Positions 11,483 to 21,201 are shown, numbered from the stretch's first letter. The stretch: DNA of 64,000 bases from Adiantum capillus-veneris (GCA_014529385.2 CM043966.1:99212087-99276086), one strand, 5' to 3'. Notes: generated from the letters alone by a model not told the origin. Translations and numbers: made by a program.

Positions 11483-11632
11483 TGTGCATTCTTGTGTGTG
11501 TGTGTGTATGTGTGTGTGTGAGAGAGAGGGAGAGAGAGAGGGGAAGGGAACATGAGAATGAGGAGAGGGAAGGAGCATACCTGGCGCTCCTTCCTCTCCT
11601 CGTGTGTGTGTGTGTGTGTGTGTGTGTAAAAG

Positions 11633-11684
<52 letters not shown>
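11483..11684. repeat. compound GT/GA microsatellites
   Basis: GT-rich tract at about 11489-11520, GA-rich tract to about 11540, GT tract at 11602-11627 and (GA)n at 11637-11684. Similar tracts occur at the homologous place in CACTA-2. They generate apparent long open frames that are not genes. Confidence 0.9.
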
Positions 11685-11687
<3 letters not shown>

Positions 11688-11723
11688 GGGAGAGCGTTAC
11701 CTGCTCTTTGCTTGAGGGCGCCG

Positions 11724-11752
11724 AAAAACTCAGATCTGAGATCTGAGTTTTT
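11724..11752. repeat. short perfect hairpin in CACTA-1
   Basis: Arms AAAAACTCAGATC and GATCTGAGTTTTT with a TGA loop. With one mismatch the stem extends outward through GGCGCC/GGGCGC. The same hairpin is conserved in CACTA-2 at about 29533-29561, just inside the right subterminal repeats. Confidence 0.85.
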
Positions 11753-11784
11753 GGGCGCGCTCGGTTATTTTTTTTACCCCAGCT

Positions 11785-11929
11785 GGCGTCGCTATGAGCG
11801 TCGCTATAAGCGTCGCTATGAGCGTCGCAAATTTCTTTGTAAATTTGCGACGCTCATAGCGACGCCGGGAAATTTTTTTTTTGAGCGTCGCTGTGTGAGC
11901 GTCGCTAATGTGAAGAGCCTCTTGTAGTG
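11785..11929. repeat. right subterminal repeats of CACTA-1 with a 25-base-stem hairpin
   Basis: GCGTCGCTAT motifs recur up to the terminal repeat. Bases 11810-11834 and 11841-11865 are perfect inverted copies separated by the six-base loop CTTTGT. The arrangement is conserved in CACTA-2 (29594-29647). It could be a transposase-binding structure or, if transcribed, a precursor of small RNAs; neither role is shown by sequence alone. Confidence 0.85.
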
Positions 11930-12237
11930 AAGACCATCTTGAAGATTTCAACAGTAGAGAGATGCAACTAGAGTACGTTTGGAGTTTGCTAGATCATCAC
12001 ATCTTGGGAGTGGAGGCTACGACACACTTCGGAATGAGTTTGTAAGTATTATACATATGCTTTAAATTGTTAGATATATATACGTTATCTTAATATTTAT
12101 CTTATAGTTAAGTGTTTATTTCGCAAGAACTTGCCATGAAGCATCCTCCGACACGTCGAGAGGAGAAGTATGGATACAAGCATGGACTTGTGGCTCTTTT
12201 GACCCATCTTCAGGAGAAGGGAGAGGCCGTCGACTAG
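11930..12237 (+). pseudogene. outer CACTA-like element: end of its Transposase_24-like gene
   Basis: This resumes the + strand gene cut at 4335. The first block reads through DHHILGVEATTHFG-like sequence to a donor-like GTAAGT at about 12041. After an AT-rich intron, the block from about 12132 (LAMKHPPTRREEKYGYKHG, then LVALLTHLQEKGEAVD and a stop at 12235-12237) matches the last exons of the CACTA-1 second gene (TGRDPTPYEREYAGRKG). The two halves flank CACTA-1 with the AAG duplication, which shows the nesting directly. Confidence 0.7.
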
Positions 12238-13788
12238 GAGGCATTACCATGAGGGTGGCATCTTTCATCTATGCTTTTTTGTAGTTATGGTCATGTTGGT
12301 GATTGTATTTATTGTATACACTTTGACGTTTATGCTTATGGTTTTGGGATCTGATACGGTTAATGTGTTGAACTTGAAGTTATGATTACGATCATGCTTT
12401 TGGGTTCACGTTATGGTCAGGCTTGTTTTAATTGCTCTTTGGTTATGGTTTTGTAATCATATTGTGGATATGCCTTTTGCTTATGGTTTTGCAATCAGGT
12501 TATGATAGAGGGTCAATAAATTCACGTAGTGGTTGCTTGCATGTCAAGGTTGTTGTAGTAAAGCTTAGTAGGAGAGAGGTCGAGTGTAGGCACATTGGGA
12601 GGCAAGAGGTGCAGGGGAAGGAGGCATGTGTGCAACAAAGCAGGGGGCTAAGAAGGGAATCTTACAAGGTAGCAATTTTATTTTGCATGAGCCAGTAAGA
12701 GTATCATTGGTTTTAATCGAACCATCTCTCTCTCCCACGTGCCATGCCTTCCCCCTCTCTCTCTTTGAATACTCTCACCTACTCTCTCCTCTCCCTTGCG
12801 TTTGGCCACTATCGTAAATCTCTCAACCCTACTATGTCGTCGCTGCCTACATCCCCATTCTGTCGACAACCACGTGGGCTAGATTAGGTGCCCCCCCCTT
12901 GCTGCTCAACCTCACCTTGCATTAAGTCGACATTGCTTCCTCCATTGCACCCTTCCACTTACCTATGCCCCACGGTGTTGTCGCTGCTCTCACCCCCTCA
13001 AGAGAGCTGCTAATTTTGTGCCTACCATCATCGACCTCACCTTTCTCCACCTCCTCGCTGTCTGAAAACCCGCCACTCCTACTGCACCTAACAACTCTGC
13101 ATTTGATGCCCCGATTGCCTTCCCCAAACTTGCATGAGATTTGTACGTGTCGACAAGTCATATCTTCAAGATATGGTGGGGTGTGGGTGCAACTTTTGAT
13201 GTATATCTTGAAGATCTCATTCATGAATCTCATCCAACAAATGAAATTAATGTCTGCTAACGTCATGCGCTAATAAAAAGATAATCGATCTCAAAATATA
13301 CAAAATCTATTTTTAAAATAACTCCCCTCATTAGAGAAAAGGGGAGGCATCACTAGCCTTACCCATTTGGCGCAAGTCAAAAAGTGAAATACCATGTTTA
13401 AGGACGAATCTACGGCTAATGTGGGGCTCGCCTCTTAGCAAGGGGGATTTGATTGACAGTATGACCTTCTTTACCGCTTCATTGATTGGTTGAAATGCGC
13501 GGGAAAAAAGTGGCAGCCGTTGGCCGTTAGCATCGACACCGGCGGATACTCAGTTAGAGCCATCACTGCAACGTGCAGGCGCTTCGAATTTCTCGCTCTG
13601 GTATTATTATTAGCTCGAATTTCGACGAAACAAAAGGTTGAAAATCCTCTCTCCAGTTAGTCTCTCTCTAGTTGCCCTCCAGGTGTCGTAGTCCCTTTCT
13701 GTTGCCGCAATGGCGACATGGGCAAGTCGCCTGAAGAAGGCGACGGCAAGGGTCAGCGCGCAAGGTTCCTCTCCCCTGGGATGCACGG

Positions 13789-13829
<41 letters not shown>

Positions 13830-13929
13830 GCCTGCTTCTCTCTACAACGCAGAATCTCTCTCTCTCGGCTACATATACACACACACACTCTCTCTCTAGG
13901 TTAAATAGACCAGCGCGCGCCGCGCCATT
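12238..13929. other. non-coding stretch with microsatellite
   Basis: T/G-rich, then C-rich sequence without a supported gene. The right end of the outer CACTA-like element should lie in the first few hundred bases but was not identified. A (TC)n run is at about 13794-13827 with short CA and CT tracts to 13900. Open frames such as 12432-12698 and 12965-13273 lack any recognisable motif and overlap low-complexity sequence. Confidence 0.5.
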
Positions 13930-14406
13930 TCACGTACAGGCACTGTAATTTTTTGAAGCGTGCAGCGCGGGCAAAAGGCTGAAAGCCCTGTAGCTAAAGT
14001 CCTTTTGTAATTCGTATTTTATAAATACCTGGATTCTGTGGTCAGGATCAACAAGGCCACCGCTTCCACAGCCTTCTTTTCCAAAAGCCTGCTCCAACCG
14101 CACCTCTTCTCCGTGAAAGTTGATACCTAAAGCAAAAAAGCCTTTGGCTCTGCCATAGGAAACCCTACTCGTACACACAAACTCACACCTACCTACACCT
14201 TCATATAAGTCACAGCACACTGCCAACTTCCAAGCGTTTGATAAGTAGACTTTGCAGACCAAGGATTTCCCATTGCCCAAGGTGAATTGGAGACTTTTTA
14301 TCTTGAAGTAAACTATAGGAGGGTCTCCACCAGTGCTTGGAAAAAAACTTTTTTTCCAAAAATTTGGCAAACCTACATAAGTGGAACAACAGAGGTAAAT
14401 CGACAA
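13930..14406 (-). CDS. unrecognised open frame, possible exon
   Basis: A 158-codon frame. The middle (VCKVYLSNAWKLAVCCDLYE, then GRAKGFFALGINFHGEE and GKEGCGSGGLVDPDHRIQ) has balanced amino-acid composition unlike the surrounding shadow frames. A donor-like CAG|GTATTT follows HRIQ at about 14028, so the coding part may end there. The upstream end (YLCCSTYVGLPNFW) is less convincing. I do not recognise the family. It could be an exon of a host gene or of an unrecognised element, or chance. Confidence 0.25.
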   Translation of the reverse strand: MSIYLCCSTYVGLPNFWKKSFFPSTGGDPPIVYFKIKSLQFTLGNGKSLVCKVYLSNAWKLAVCCDLYEGVGRCEFVCTSRVSYGRAKGFFALGINFHGEEVRLEQAFGKEGCGSGGLVDPDHRIQVFIKYELQKDFSYRAFSLLPALHASKNYSACT

Positions 14407-14632
14407 AATTTGAGGGTTTTTACACCAAATTACACTAATTTTTTAAAATTTTTGTAGGTTTTTTGATCTTCAAATATAAAATTAAGAGGTAAATTTCTAA
14501 ATTTGTAGGTGGGATTACACTAAACCTAGGTTTTTTCGAGCACTGCCAGTCTCCACTGAGGGAGGTAATTGTTTTGAGTTACCCTCTCCCCCCTCCACTA
14601 ACAGAGGTGCAAAACGAGTAATTGTTTTGAGT

Positions 14633-14633
<1 letters not shown>

Positions 14634-14670
<37 letters not shown>
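14634..14670. repeat. poly-C tract (37 bases)
   Basis: Uninterrupted run of 37 C directly left of the inverted-end element at 14671-14987. Runs this long are also a common assembly or sequencing weakness, so the exact length should not be trusted. Confidence 0.85.
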
Positions 14671-14672
<2 letters not shown>

Positions 14673-14987
14673 GTTTATAAGTGACACGGGGTCACGCTCA
14701 TGGGATCTACGGTAGGGGCGCGTGATCGGCGTCGCGCGGATTTTAGACCGTCGGATATCCGCAGCAGGGGGGGCAGACTTTATGTACGCGCGGACTCGCA
14801 ACATGGGCATGGATGCGTGTTAGGCGAGTTGGATAGAGCTGAGGAGTGTGATGGGGGAGGTCCGGGGTTCAAGGCGTGACGACCTGCTGGGAACCCTAAT
14901 TTTTTGACCTCTTGGAGCTTTAATCGACGGTGGATCTCTCCAACGCCGTCGATCCCTCGAGTTGGCCCCGTGTCCTTTATAAACGAG
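14671..14987 (+). mobile_element. small inverted-end element with a tRNA-like A box and B box
   Basis: About 317 bases. The left end (TCGTTTATAAGTGACACGGG, from 14671) and the inverted right end (14963-14986) match at 21 of 24 positions. Inside, 14821-14832 (TAGGCGAGTTGG) matches 11 of 12 positions of a polymerase III A box. GGTTCAAGGC-type sequence at 14866-14876 resembles a B box at the spacing found in tRNA genes (45 bases start to start), and TTGGATAGAGC fits a D-arm. It cannot fold as a complete tRNA, so a tRNA-derived SINE or pseudogene carried inside a MITE-like unit is the best description. No protein is encoded. Confidence 0.5.

Positions 14988-15021
<34 letters not shown>
14988..15021. 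repeat. poly-C tract (34 bases)
   Basis: Second long C run, directly right of the inverted-end element and in the same orientation as the one at 14634. The pair would fit a target duplication if the element landed in one C tract. The length may be affected by assembly. Confidence 0.85.
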
Positions 15022-15027
<6 letters not shown>

Positions 15028-15558
15028 GCAAAACGAATGTTTCCTCTCACAATGTGTGTGTGTGAGGCATGTCATGTCAAGTCAATCAAATCAGCTTCTC
15101 TTATACGCAATTATCTCTCTCCACGTGGGGGTACCTTATGTATTTCTATATTAATGAGGGGTAATTTTGCTATATAAGCGGTGCCGCTATAACAGCTTGA
15201 AAAGAGAAGTTCAATAGAAAAACTTTCAGGAATAGTTCTGTGCTTTTTGTAAATACCCTAGGCTTGGTATAGCACAACATTTTTTTAACCAAGAACTCTC
15301 TCTCACAATCTCATCATGAAACTGATCATCCATGTCAACTTTTATTATGTACATAGATCCAATGGTATTTGTTTTATGATGGGAGAGCATATTTGGCTTT
15401 CTAAAGGAAGCCTTAGTGGAGAACAGAGTTAGATGGACATTTGAAATTTTATTATTGACTACTAGTACTGATTGGACATGCTTTTTTATGTGAACAATTG
15501 AATTCTTCTTTGGTTTAGTTTGTCAATGGGTCTTTTCATTTCACAACCTTATATGACT
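15022..15558. other. no recognised feature
   Basis: AT-rich sequence with only short open frames. A GCTATATAAGCGG string at about 15169 looks like a TATA box, but no gene can be attached to it. Confidence 0.4.
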
Positions 15559-16129
15559 TTATTTCTTTCTCATTTTTTTTTCTTTTTCTAGAGAACAGGA
15601 AAGAAAAGTCAAGTTACAACTGTGCCTCACTCGAGGGGAGACATGCATCCCCAAAAATAAGAGAATTACATATCCAAGCAAGCATGAGCCATAAAAAGCA
15701 TGTTCTTGGAATAGTACATCAGCATCACATCCTTCTAGCTCTACCATCTGTGACACTTCTAAATTACACTTAGTGATTGATACAAGAGAGGTATAATTTA
15801 TTGTATCTATCAGGAATAAAGATGAATTGTCTCCAAAGATGTGGTTGAAGATAGCTTCATTTCTTTGGTTCCAACACCAGTCCAGAGATAGGAGAATCTC
15901 CACAGATTCCAAAGTGGAACATCCAATCTATTGCATTCTTTTAACACAATGTCCTTGACAATAAATAGATGGGGATAAATTTCTTTGGAGCAATTATGCA
16001 ATATCTGTGATTTTTTGCCATTATGCAGGCATCCCAAAAATATATGTCCAAGTCTTCACTGAATATTAAAAACAATTTTGACTTTCTGAGGTGAAGAAAT
16101 TTGAGAGATAGAGAGAGTTGTTGTGTCAA
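15559..16129 (-). pseudogene. possible decayed LINE (non-LTR) fragment
   Basis: Three overlapping - strand frames, shifted against one another, give WNQRNEAIFNHIFGD, then LVSITKCNLE, and upstream a WDACIMAKNHRYC segment. A W-x-x-RNEAIFN pattern followed by a run of hydrophobic and polar residues resembles the link between the zinc-binding domain and RNase H of plant LINE reverse transcriptases. No catalytic motif is visible and no poly-A tail was found, so this rests on a short pattern. Confidence 0.25.
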
Positions 16130-16134
16130 TCATG

Positions 16135-16690
16135 CATAAATAAAATCATGGCTACTGCCATCATCTAAAACAATGGTGACACTTTCACCCTTGACTGTGC
16201 CTTGCACTTTAAACAAAGTGTGAGGAGATATATGAGTACCTGAAGATGGGTTGTCATCGTGATCATACTCAGGATCATATCCCTCACCGTAATTAGCTTC
16301 CACTTTATCGTCAGTGGGATTAGCATCTTCGACGAGGTTAACTGTAGCACCGTTGGGGCGGTTGTTATTGAAAGGTCTTTGGTTTGGATTTCAACTGACT
16401 CCATTAGATTGGCCATTGGGTTGGCCGTTGCTTTTAGCAGGACCATTTGGACACTTATCTGTATAGTGGCCATATTAAAAACATTTAAAACACTTCACCT
16501 TTTGTTACCATTAGAGTTTTGAGTAGGATGTTGGTTGGAAGAATTTTGGTTGCTTCGTTGCTGTGTGTTGTTGTTGTTGCCATAGGATTGAGAAGGATGT
16601 AATTTTTTGGCGAGCATTTTTCGACAAGCACTTTTTTGGAATCCGACGAGCAGCTTCCAAGAAGATTCTTTCTCCATTCTCAGCTTTATT
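16135..16690 (-). pseudogene. Ty3/gypsy gag C-terminus and start of protease (broken)
   Basis: On the - strand a zinc knuckle of CCHC type (CFKC, then YGHYTDKC; C-x2-C-x4-H-x4-C) is encoded at about 16453-16494, with a TAA inside it. Upstream is an Asn/Gln-rich stretch typical of the gag tail (NNNNTQQRSNQNSSNQ). Downstream, after another stop, an acidic linker leads to VKGESVTIVLDDGSSHDFI near 16140-16190, matching the retropepsin-like entry motif (usually D-S/T-G) with D-D-G-S. The frame ends at a TGA just after. Both internal stops mark it as dead. It is isolated from other retroelement pieces. Confidence 0.62.
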
Positions 16691-16718
16691 CTCTCTCTTG
16701 ATCCTCCATCGGCCTCTT

Positions 16719-16730
16719 CCCCCCCCCCCC

Positions 16731-16809
<79 letters not shown>
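16719..16809. repeat. poly-C followed by (CT)n microsatellite
   Basis: About 23 C bases, then about 68 bases of CT repeat. A further (CT)n run lies at about 16961-17001. The tracts sit upstream, in - strand terms, of the gag fragment and open spurious frames on both strands. Confidence 0.95.
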
Positions 16810-16811
<2 letters not shown>

Positions 16812-16955
16812 GTGTGTGTGTGTGCTTTGCCGATGGTTGTATGTGTGTTAAAAAAGTGGTAAATGGTTCTATCATTATACCACCCAAGATTCTCTTCTCC
16901 ATCATCATCTGCTTCTCTCTCTCACTCTCTCTCTCTATCAAACATTCATAATTTA

Positions 16956-17005
<50 letters not shown>

Positions 17006-17009
17006 CACT

Positions 17010-17460
17010 CATACATGCGACTTGTCTTCTCAAATGTTGTGATATATGTTGGACAACAAGATTAACCACCAACGTGATACGTGTCCTTTATTTTGTCACA
17101 ACTGTGAGCACCATACACATGCACATTTGTATACAAACATGGAAAATATACCCATAGCAGAGCACACATACTCTTTTCAAACATCATGCTATACACCGTG
17201 CAACACGATAAGCCATCAACCGGACAATGATACATGCACAAAAAATGTTTGGAACAAATCTATTTCAATGGTTAACACTCCATAATAATGAAATTCAATT
17301 TTGAACGACATTTCAAGATTGCAATAAAAAAACCATAAACTGATATTAAAAGGGTACACAACTTAAAACAATAACTACAATAAGATAGATATGAAAAAAA
17401 AAAACAATATGCTAATATGGTGTCAAGGCCTTATTTCTCTAACATTAGCGAGAGGAAAGG
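17010..17460. other. no recognised feature
   Basis: AT- and CA-rich sequence with no supported coding or structural feature beyond short A runs. Confidence 0.4.
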
Positions 17461-17879
17461 TGAGATCTAGTTGTTGTTGTTGGCTCCATTGTCTATTCCT
17501 CGCATAACGATGTATGTCATCCACACTTCTACCCAAGCCTCCACATGTCGTTCAAAGGATGCACACCCATGTGGGGTGTGAAAACCATCTTCCCCCCAAA
17601 TCATATTTGCATTGTTGGCTAGTGCGGCAACTTGATCAATATCCCCTTCGGTGATGTGCATTGAAATCAAGGTTTTGAATGGTGTTGAAGATTGAACTTG
17701 TGGCCTCATTGACTGCACGGAGAGCGTCCGTGTAGTTGTGTGCATTCTATGATATGCATACAACATTCATAGCATATACATTGTTGAGAATGTAATTGGT
17801 GTGCACATTGTTGATGGGGTCAACACGGAGAGGGGGTTGAACACACTGATCACGTTGTCCACGATTTTCCCCAGGCATG
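17461..17879 (-). pseudogene. unrecognised frameshifted open frame
   Basis: An ATG at 17879 opens MPGENRGQRDQCVQPPLRV and reads to about 17757. A second frame then continues (ITEGDIDQVAALANNANMIW, then HVEAWVEVWMTYIVMRGID) to a stop near 17467. The two look like one reading frame with a single shift. I do not recognise the protein. It may be a pseudogene of an unknown gene or of a transposon accessory protein. Confidence 0.25.
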
Positions 17880-18555
17880 GTAGATATGTGAATGAAAGAA
17901 AACTAAAGGAATAACTATAGAAAATAGATACTTAATTAGCGTGACTTGCGCACGAATGAATGAAACTAGTGTTCTTATAGCTGTTTATAAAAAAACCCCA
18001 AGCGTCTTTACTTCAAAGTTCATTTGCACCATGTCCTTCGTGATATTTTCACTTAAAATATTACGAAGAAAAAAAACTCACTTAGAGATTAACCACCATC
18101 GATTGACTTGCCTTCAAAAATTAAACATAGTTACAAGGAAAAAAACAAAACACAATGGCAAACACATAGCAGATTGTGCGAAAATTAAAACATAGTATGG
18201 CCAACCAATAAGTTTTGGTGTGCCATTACGTAGAGAATAAGTTTTGGAGTAATGAATACAAGTCGGGATTTAAGTTCTCGATGGCCGCAAATCTTGTGGG
18301 GGTTGCGCTACTGGGGCGTGTGTAGGTGGGAGCTCCATGGGCAGTGTGGGAAATAGTAGCCGATAGAGCGGTTGACCATAGCTTGTGACCATAGCTTGGC
18401 CAACCTGGAACTATGGCCGAAGGTCTACTCGGAGGAGGAGCAGACGGCACAACCGACTCTTGGCGACGTCGTAAAGGAGACGAGGGTGACTGTGACTGTG
18501 CTCTACGTGATACCTCACCCACATAAAGAGTCCATCCCAGACCAGTAGGAATTAG

Positions 18556-19453
18556 TCACTGCTGTCGTTGAATACGTGCCAAAAACAATTTTTTGTCGTG
18601 GTCAATGCTGATGCAATGTTGTTGTAGATGCTCGCACTCCATTTCCAAGCCACCACAACCTGCAAGACTATCCAAAATTGCATCCCCAACCTTTGTGAAG
18701 GTACCTAACAACCATCTGTTTACAAAAGCACAAACATTAGCAAACATCTGTTTACAAAAGCACAAACATTAGCAAACATTCCAATGGCACATTAGCGGAC
18801 TAGTTCAATGGAAAAAATTGAGCATAAAAGTGTCCTCCTCAACTTACAGAGCAAAGAACTTGCTCTTCTCCACTCTAAGCAGAAATGGTGCTCCAAGGGC
18901 CTCTAGAGTCCATGGAAAGTCCCGTAGTGGCTCTCGGATCATGTCACAATCAAACTCAAGCCCATGGTTGTGAGTTGCCACATCTCCTACTTGACGATCA
19001 TTTAGTGGAATCACTGGAAGGCCTTCAATTTTACATGTGAACATGACCAACAATAAGGTTGCGACCTGCAATATGGGTATTGTTTCAAACAAAAAACACA
19101 ACAATATCTACCAACCATGAAATTCGTGGAGAAATGGTTGAGAACTTACTGGATCCATGATCTATCACAACATATATGTGTGACACCATCCGGAGAAAAA
19201 TAGTGCGAAGATGGAAAAACTTATGCAAGCGGACCTCCTTGGTGATGAGTGCCAAGTGGTCTACTCGGCACGCCATGACTACTGCACCATCTAATAGTAA
19301 AAACTCTGCATCCAAGGTGAACACGTTGGCAACGAGCTCGACAGAGAATGCATTTCATCGGGGTATGCCACCAATGTCGGCATCAAGTTTGCAATGTGAG
19401 GAAAGGTCTACCCACACAAGTCGCATCCCTCCAAGCCGCTGATCAGACTCCAT
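18556..19453 (-). pseudogene. putative three-exon gene of unknown family
   Basis: Proposed exons on the - strand are 19453-19150, 19065-18848 and 18715-18556. Donors are GTAAGTTC and GTAAGTTG; acceptors are TTGCAG and AAACAG. Exons 2 and 3 join in phase (…KSKFFAL then WLLGTFTKVGDAILDSLAG). Exon 1 opens MESDQRLGGMRLVWVDLSS, has one internal TGA, and its frame does not match exon 2 at the visible donor. Residues such as MIREPLRDFPWTLEALGAP look protein-like. I recognise no domain. A decayed host gene or an exon set from an unknown element are both possible. Confidence 0.35.
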
Positions 19454-19586
19454 TTTGTCAGAGTGTGAGAGAGATCCAATCAAACGTTGGATCACTCAAA
19501 GGCTCGTGCAATACATAAATACCATGCAAAAACAAGATTGAGTGAGTGCTTATCAAGTTCAAAATGGATGCCAAAGTTTCTTAAAC

Positions 19587-20170
19587 TCACTCAGAAGAAA
19601 TCTTTGGATCCATGATAGCATTTCGTAGATGGCATAGATCAACAAGTACTGCGAGATATACTTGGACTACCCCAACGCTTATAATTTCTACCATTTGTGC
19701 GTCAAAGTGAGTCAAAAACTGTGTCAAACGCAAAATTTGATGAAATGTTAGGTACCACAATTTTGTTGTTGTCAAAAAAGCATTTATTTATGGTAGCATT
19801 TCTTACCTAGTGGAAAGGAGTCAAGTGGTTTGAGTGGCCGAATAGAAACTGGGTGGCTGTCCTTGCTTTGTCTAGTAGCAATGGATATGGTTCGCTCGGG
19901 ATCCCGAGATCTCGAAGCTTGGGAAGGACTAGATCTCCATGACTCCAAGTGATGTTCGGAATCACCTTGCTCATAATCTGACCCGCCACCTTCATGCTCG
20001 CTCCTTTCGCTCTGAAACTCCTTTGAGAACTTTGAAAAATCAATGATGGCTGGCCATCCTCTCTTCTTACCTTGTTTAGGTCACGCCACTGCAGTGTTTG
20101 GGCTTCGACGTCCTTTGGTCGTGCTAGGGGAATGGCATCGGTGGGAGGTTGATTGATGGTGGCACTTTCG
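19587..20170 (-). other. further open frames possibly upstream of the unknown gene
   Basis: Frames at 19587-19775 (ISVGVVQVYLAVLVDLCHLR, ending at a donor-like GTGAGT) and at about 19803-20110 (a Ser/Glu-rich frame containing GKKRGWPAIIDFSKFSK) might be further exons on the same strand. No phase-consistent model joins them to 18556-19453. No domain is recognised. Confidence 0.2.
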
Positions 20171-20388
20171 ATTTTGCCCTTACCCCCTTAACCTTCTTGT
20201 GCAATACTGCAAGTCCAAAAAAAAGTCAGGACACTATAGCAAACTAAACACATTAGTTGAATAAGAAAAGAATTACATACCGTTGCATGCTTCAGCTTCT
20301 TTTTCAAAAAAATTACCATCCGCATAGTCCAAAAACCATGGACAGTCTCTCCATGTTTCGTTGCCATGGAGCTTCTCTATCCAATGGT

Positions 20389-20390
<2 letters not shown>

Positions 20391-20456
<66 letters not shown>
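20391..20456. repeat. (AT)n(AG)n microsatellite
   Basis: About 31 bases of AT repeat run directly into about 35 bases of AG repeat. Confidence 0.95.
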
Positions 20457-20458
<2 letters not shown>

Positions 20459-20624
20459 GACACGAGGAGAATGCAATAAAAAAGAAATTAATTTTAATAT
20501 GGATTTCAAAAATTATTAAATATTACTAATAACTATTAGGATCAATATAAAATGCTCTTAACTCTTCTAAACACTTTCACTCTCATCTTTTCAATCTCTT
20601 GCTTATTTTTTTTACTCTACTATC

Positions 20625-21201
20625 ATGTCAGGCACTATAGTCTTCCCTTCTTTTGAAAGTACTTTTCTCTTTACCAATGGAAAGATTATCTTTGGGGTTA
20701 AATATCTACAGGAGCATGTTGCACCACAAACATTTATTGCTTTGAATGCAATTGTCATGGCTGGGAGTGAAGAGTTAACAGTGCCAATGGAGAGAACAAG
20801 CAATCACTTGGGAGAGGAGTTTTATGTTGTGGAAAAATCTCTCTCTACAAAGTTCATGGTGCTAGTCGAAGATGACACAGTCTCAAATTCAAGTGGCATG
20901 GATGCTCCCTTGGTGGATATTCCCTACATAGACCTTACTAGTCCAAGAAAGGAACAACTCTTTGGAGAGCAAGCATTGCAAAACTCTATTGAGGTAACCT
21001 ACAAATAATATTTTGTCATTTTTTAATGCAATGACGAAGCCCAACACCGTGACGAAGCTTCTTTCAAAGATAGTGGAAATCAAACAAGAGTCAGGAATAC
21101 CAAAGGTATACAATGGTAACGTGGTGTTTGAGTTTCCACTGACCCTAGGAAAGGTTTATCGAATGGATTCTATGGAACATAAGTCTGATCCACACCATTA
21201 G
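20625..21201 (+). CDS. unrecognised open frame, possibly two exons
   Basis: A 127-codon frame from the ATG at 20625 has ordinary composition (KIIFGVKYLQEHVAPQTF, FYVVEKSLSTKFMVLVEDD, MDAPLVDIPYIDLTSP). It meets a donor-like GAG|GTAACC at about 20994, just before its stop. A second frame (21013-21201) follows, containing KVYNGNVVFEFPLTLGKVY and ending at a TAG. A very short intron would be needed to join them. I cannot assign a family. It might be the N-terminal part of a retroelement protein. Confidence 0.25.

Larger units (their letters stand above)
10255..11720. other. CACTA-1 upstream region (leader and promoter side), no gene
   Basis: Non-coding sequence between the transposase start and the right subterminal repeats. 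It contains stretches of a CTAAATCTAA/GTAAATCTAA type of degenerate short repeat (about 10640-10740 and 10955-11050). It also has several microsatellites and three copies of a roughly 50-base unit reading CTCTCTCAATGTGTGCGTTTT (about 11313-11480). Long open frames here are products of the microsatellites. The transposase promoter must lie here, but I cannot place a TATA box with confidence. Confidence 0.6.
4336..11929 (-). mobile_element. CACTA-1: full-length CACTA (En/Spm) transposon
   Basis: The ends are CACTACAAGAGG at 4336 and its inverted copy CCTCTTGTAGTG ending at 11929. The element is 7,594 bases long, flanked by the 3-bp direct repeat AAG (4333-4335 and 11930-11932), the duplication size expected of CACTA elements. 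Both subterminal regions are packed with GCGTCGCTAT / ATAGCGACGC motifs in both orientations. It carries two - strand genes, a TNP2-type transposase (6602-10254) and a Transposase_24-like gene (4948-6261). It is inserted in the coding part of an older + strand CACTA-like element. With an open transposase it may be, or recently have been, autonomous. Confidence 0.97.

Noticed and set aside
11320-11715. Long overlapping + strand open frames rich in Ser/Leu/Cys/Val and Arg/Glu
   Set aside because: They translate GT, CT and GA microsatellites and a short imperfect repeat in all three phases; no gene signal.
12520-12562. TTCACGTAGTG (ending 12531) and TTGTTGTAGTA (ending 12560) as the right end of the outer CACTA element
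   Set aside because: Each matches CTCTTGTAGTG at only 8 of 11 positions and neither is followed by the AAA that flanks the candidate left end.
14821-14890. A functional tRNA gene
   Set aside because: A and B box-like strings are present, but no acceptor stem or anticodon stem pairs properly.
16495-16951. Frames of 99-148 codons across the CT tract
   Set aside because: Dominated by SLSL/RERE from the microsatellite; only the part below about 16690 on the - strand is real gag.
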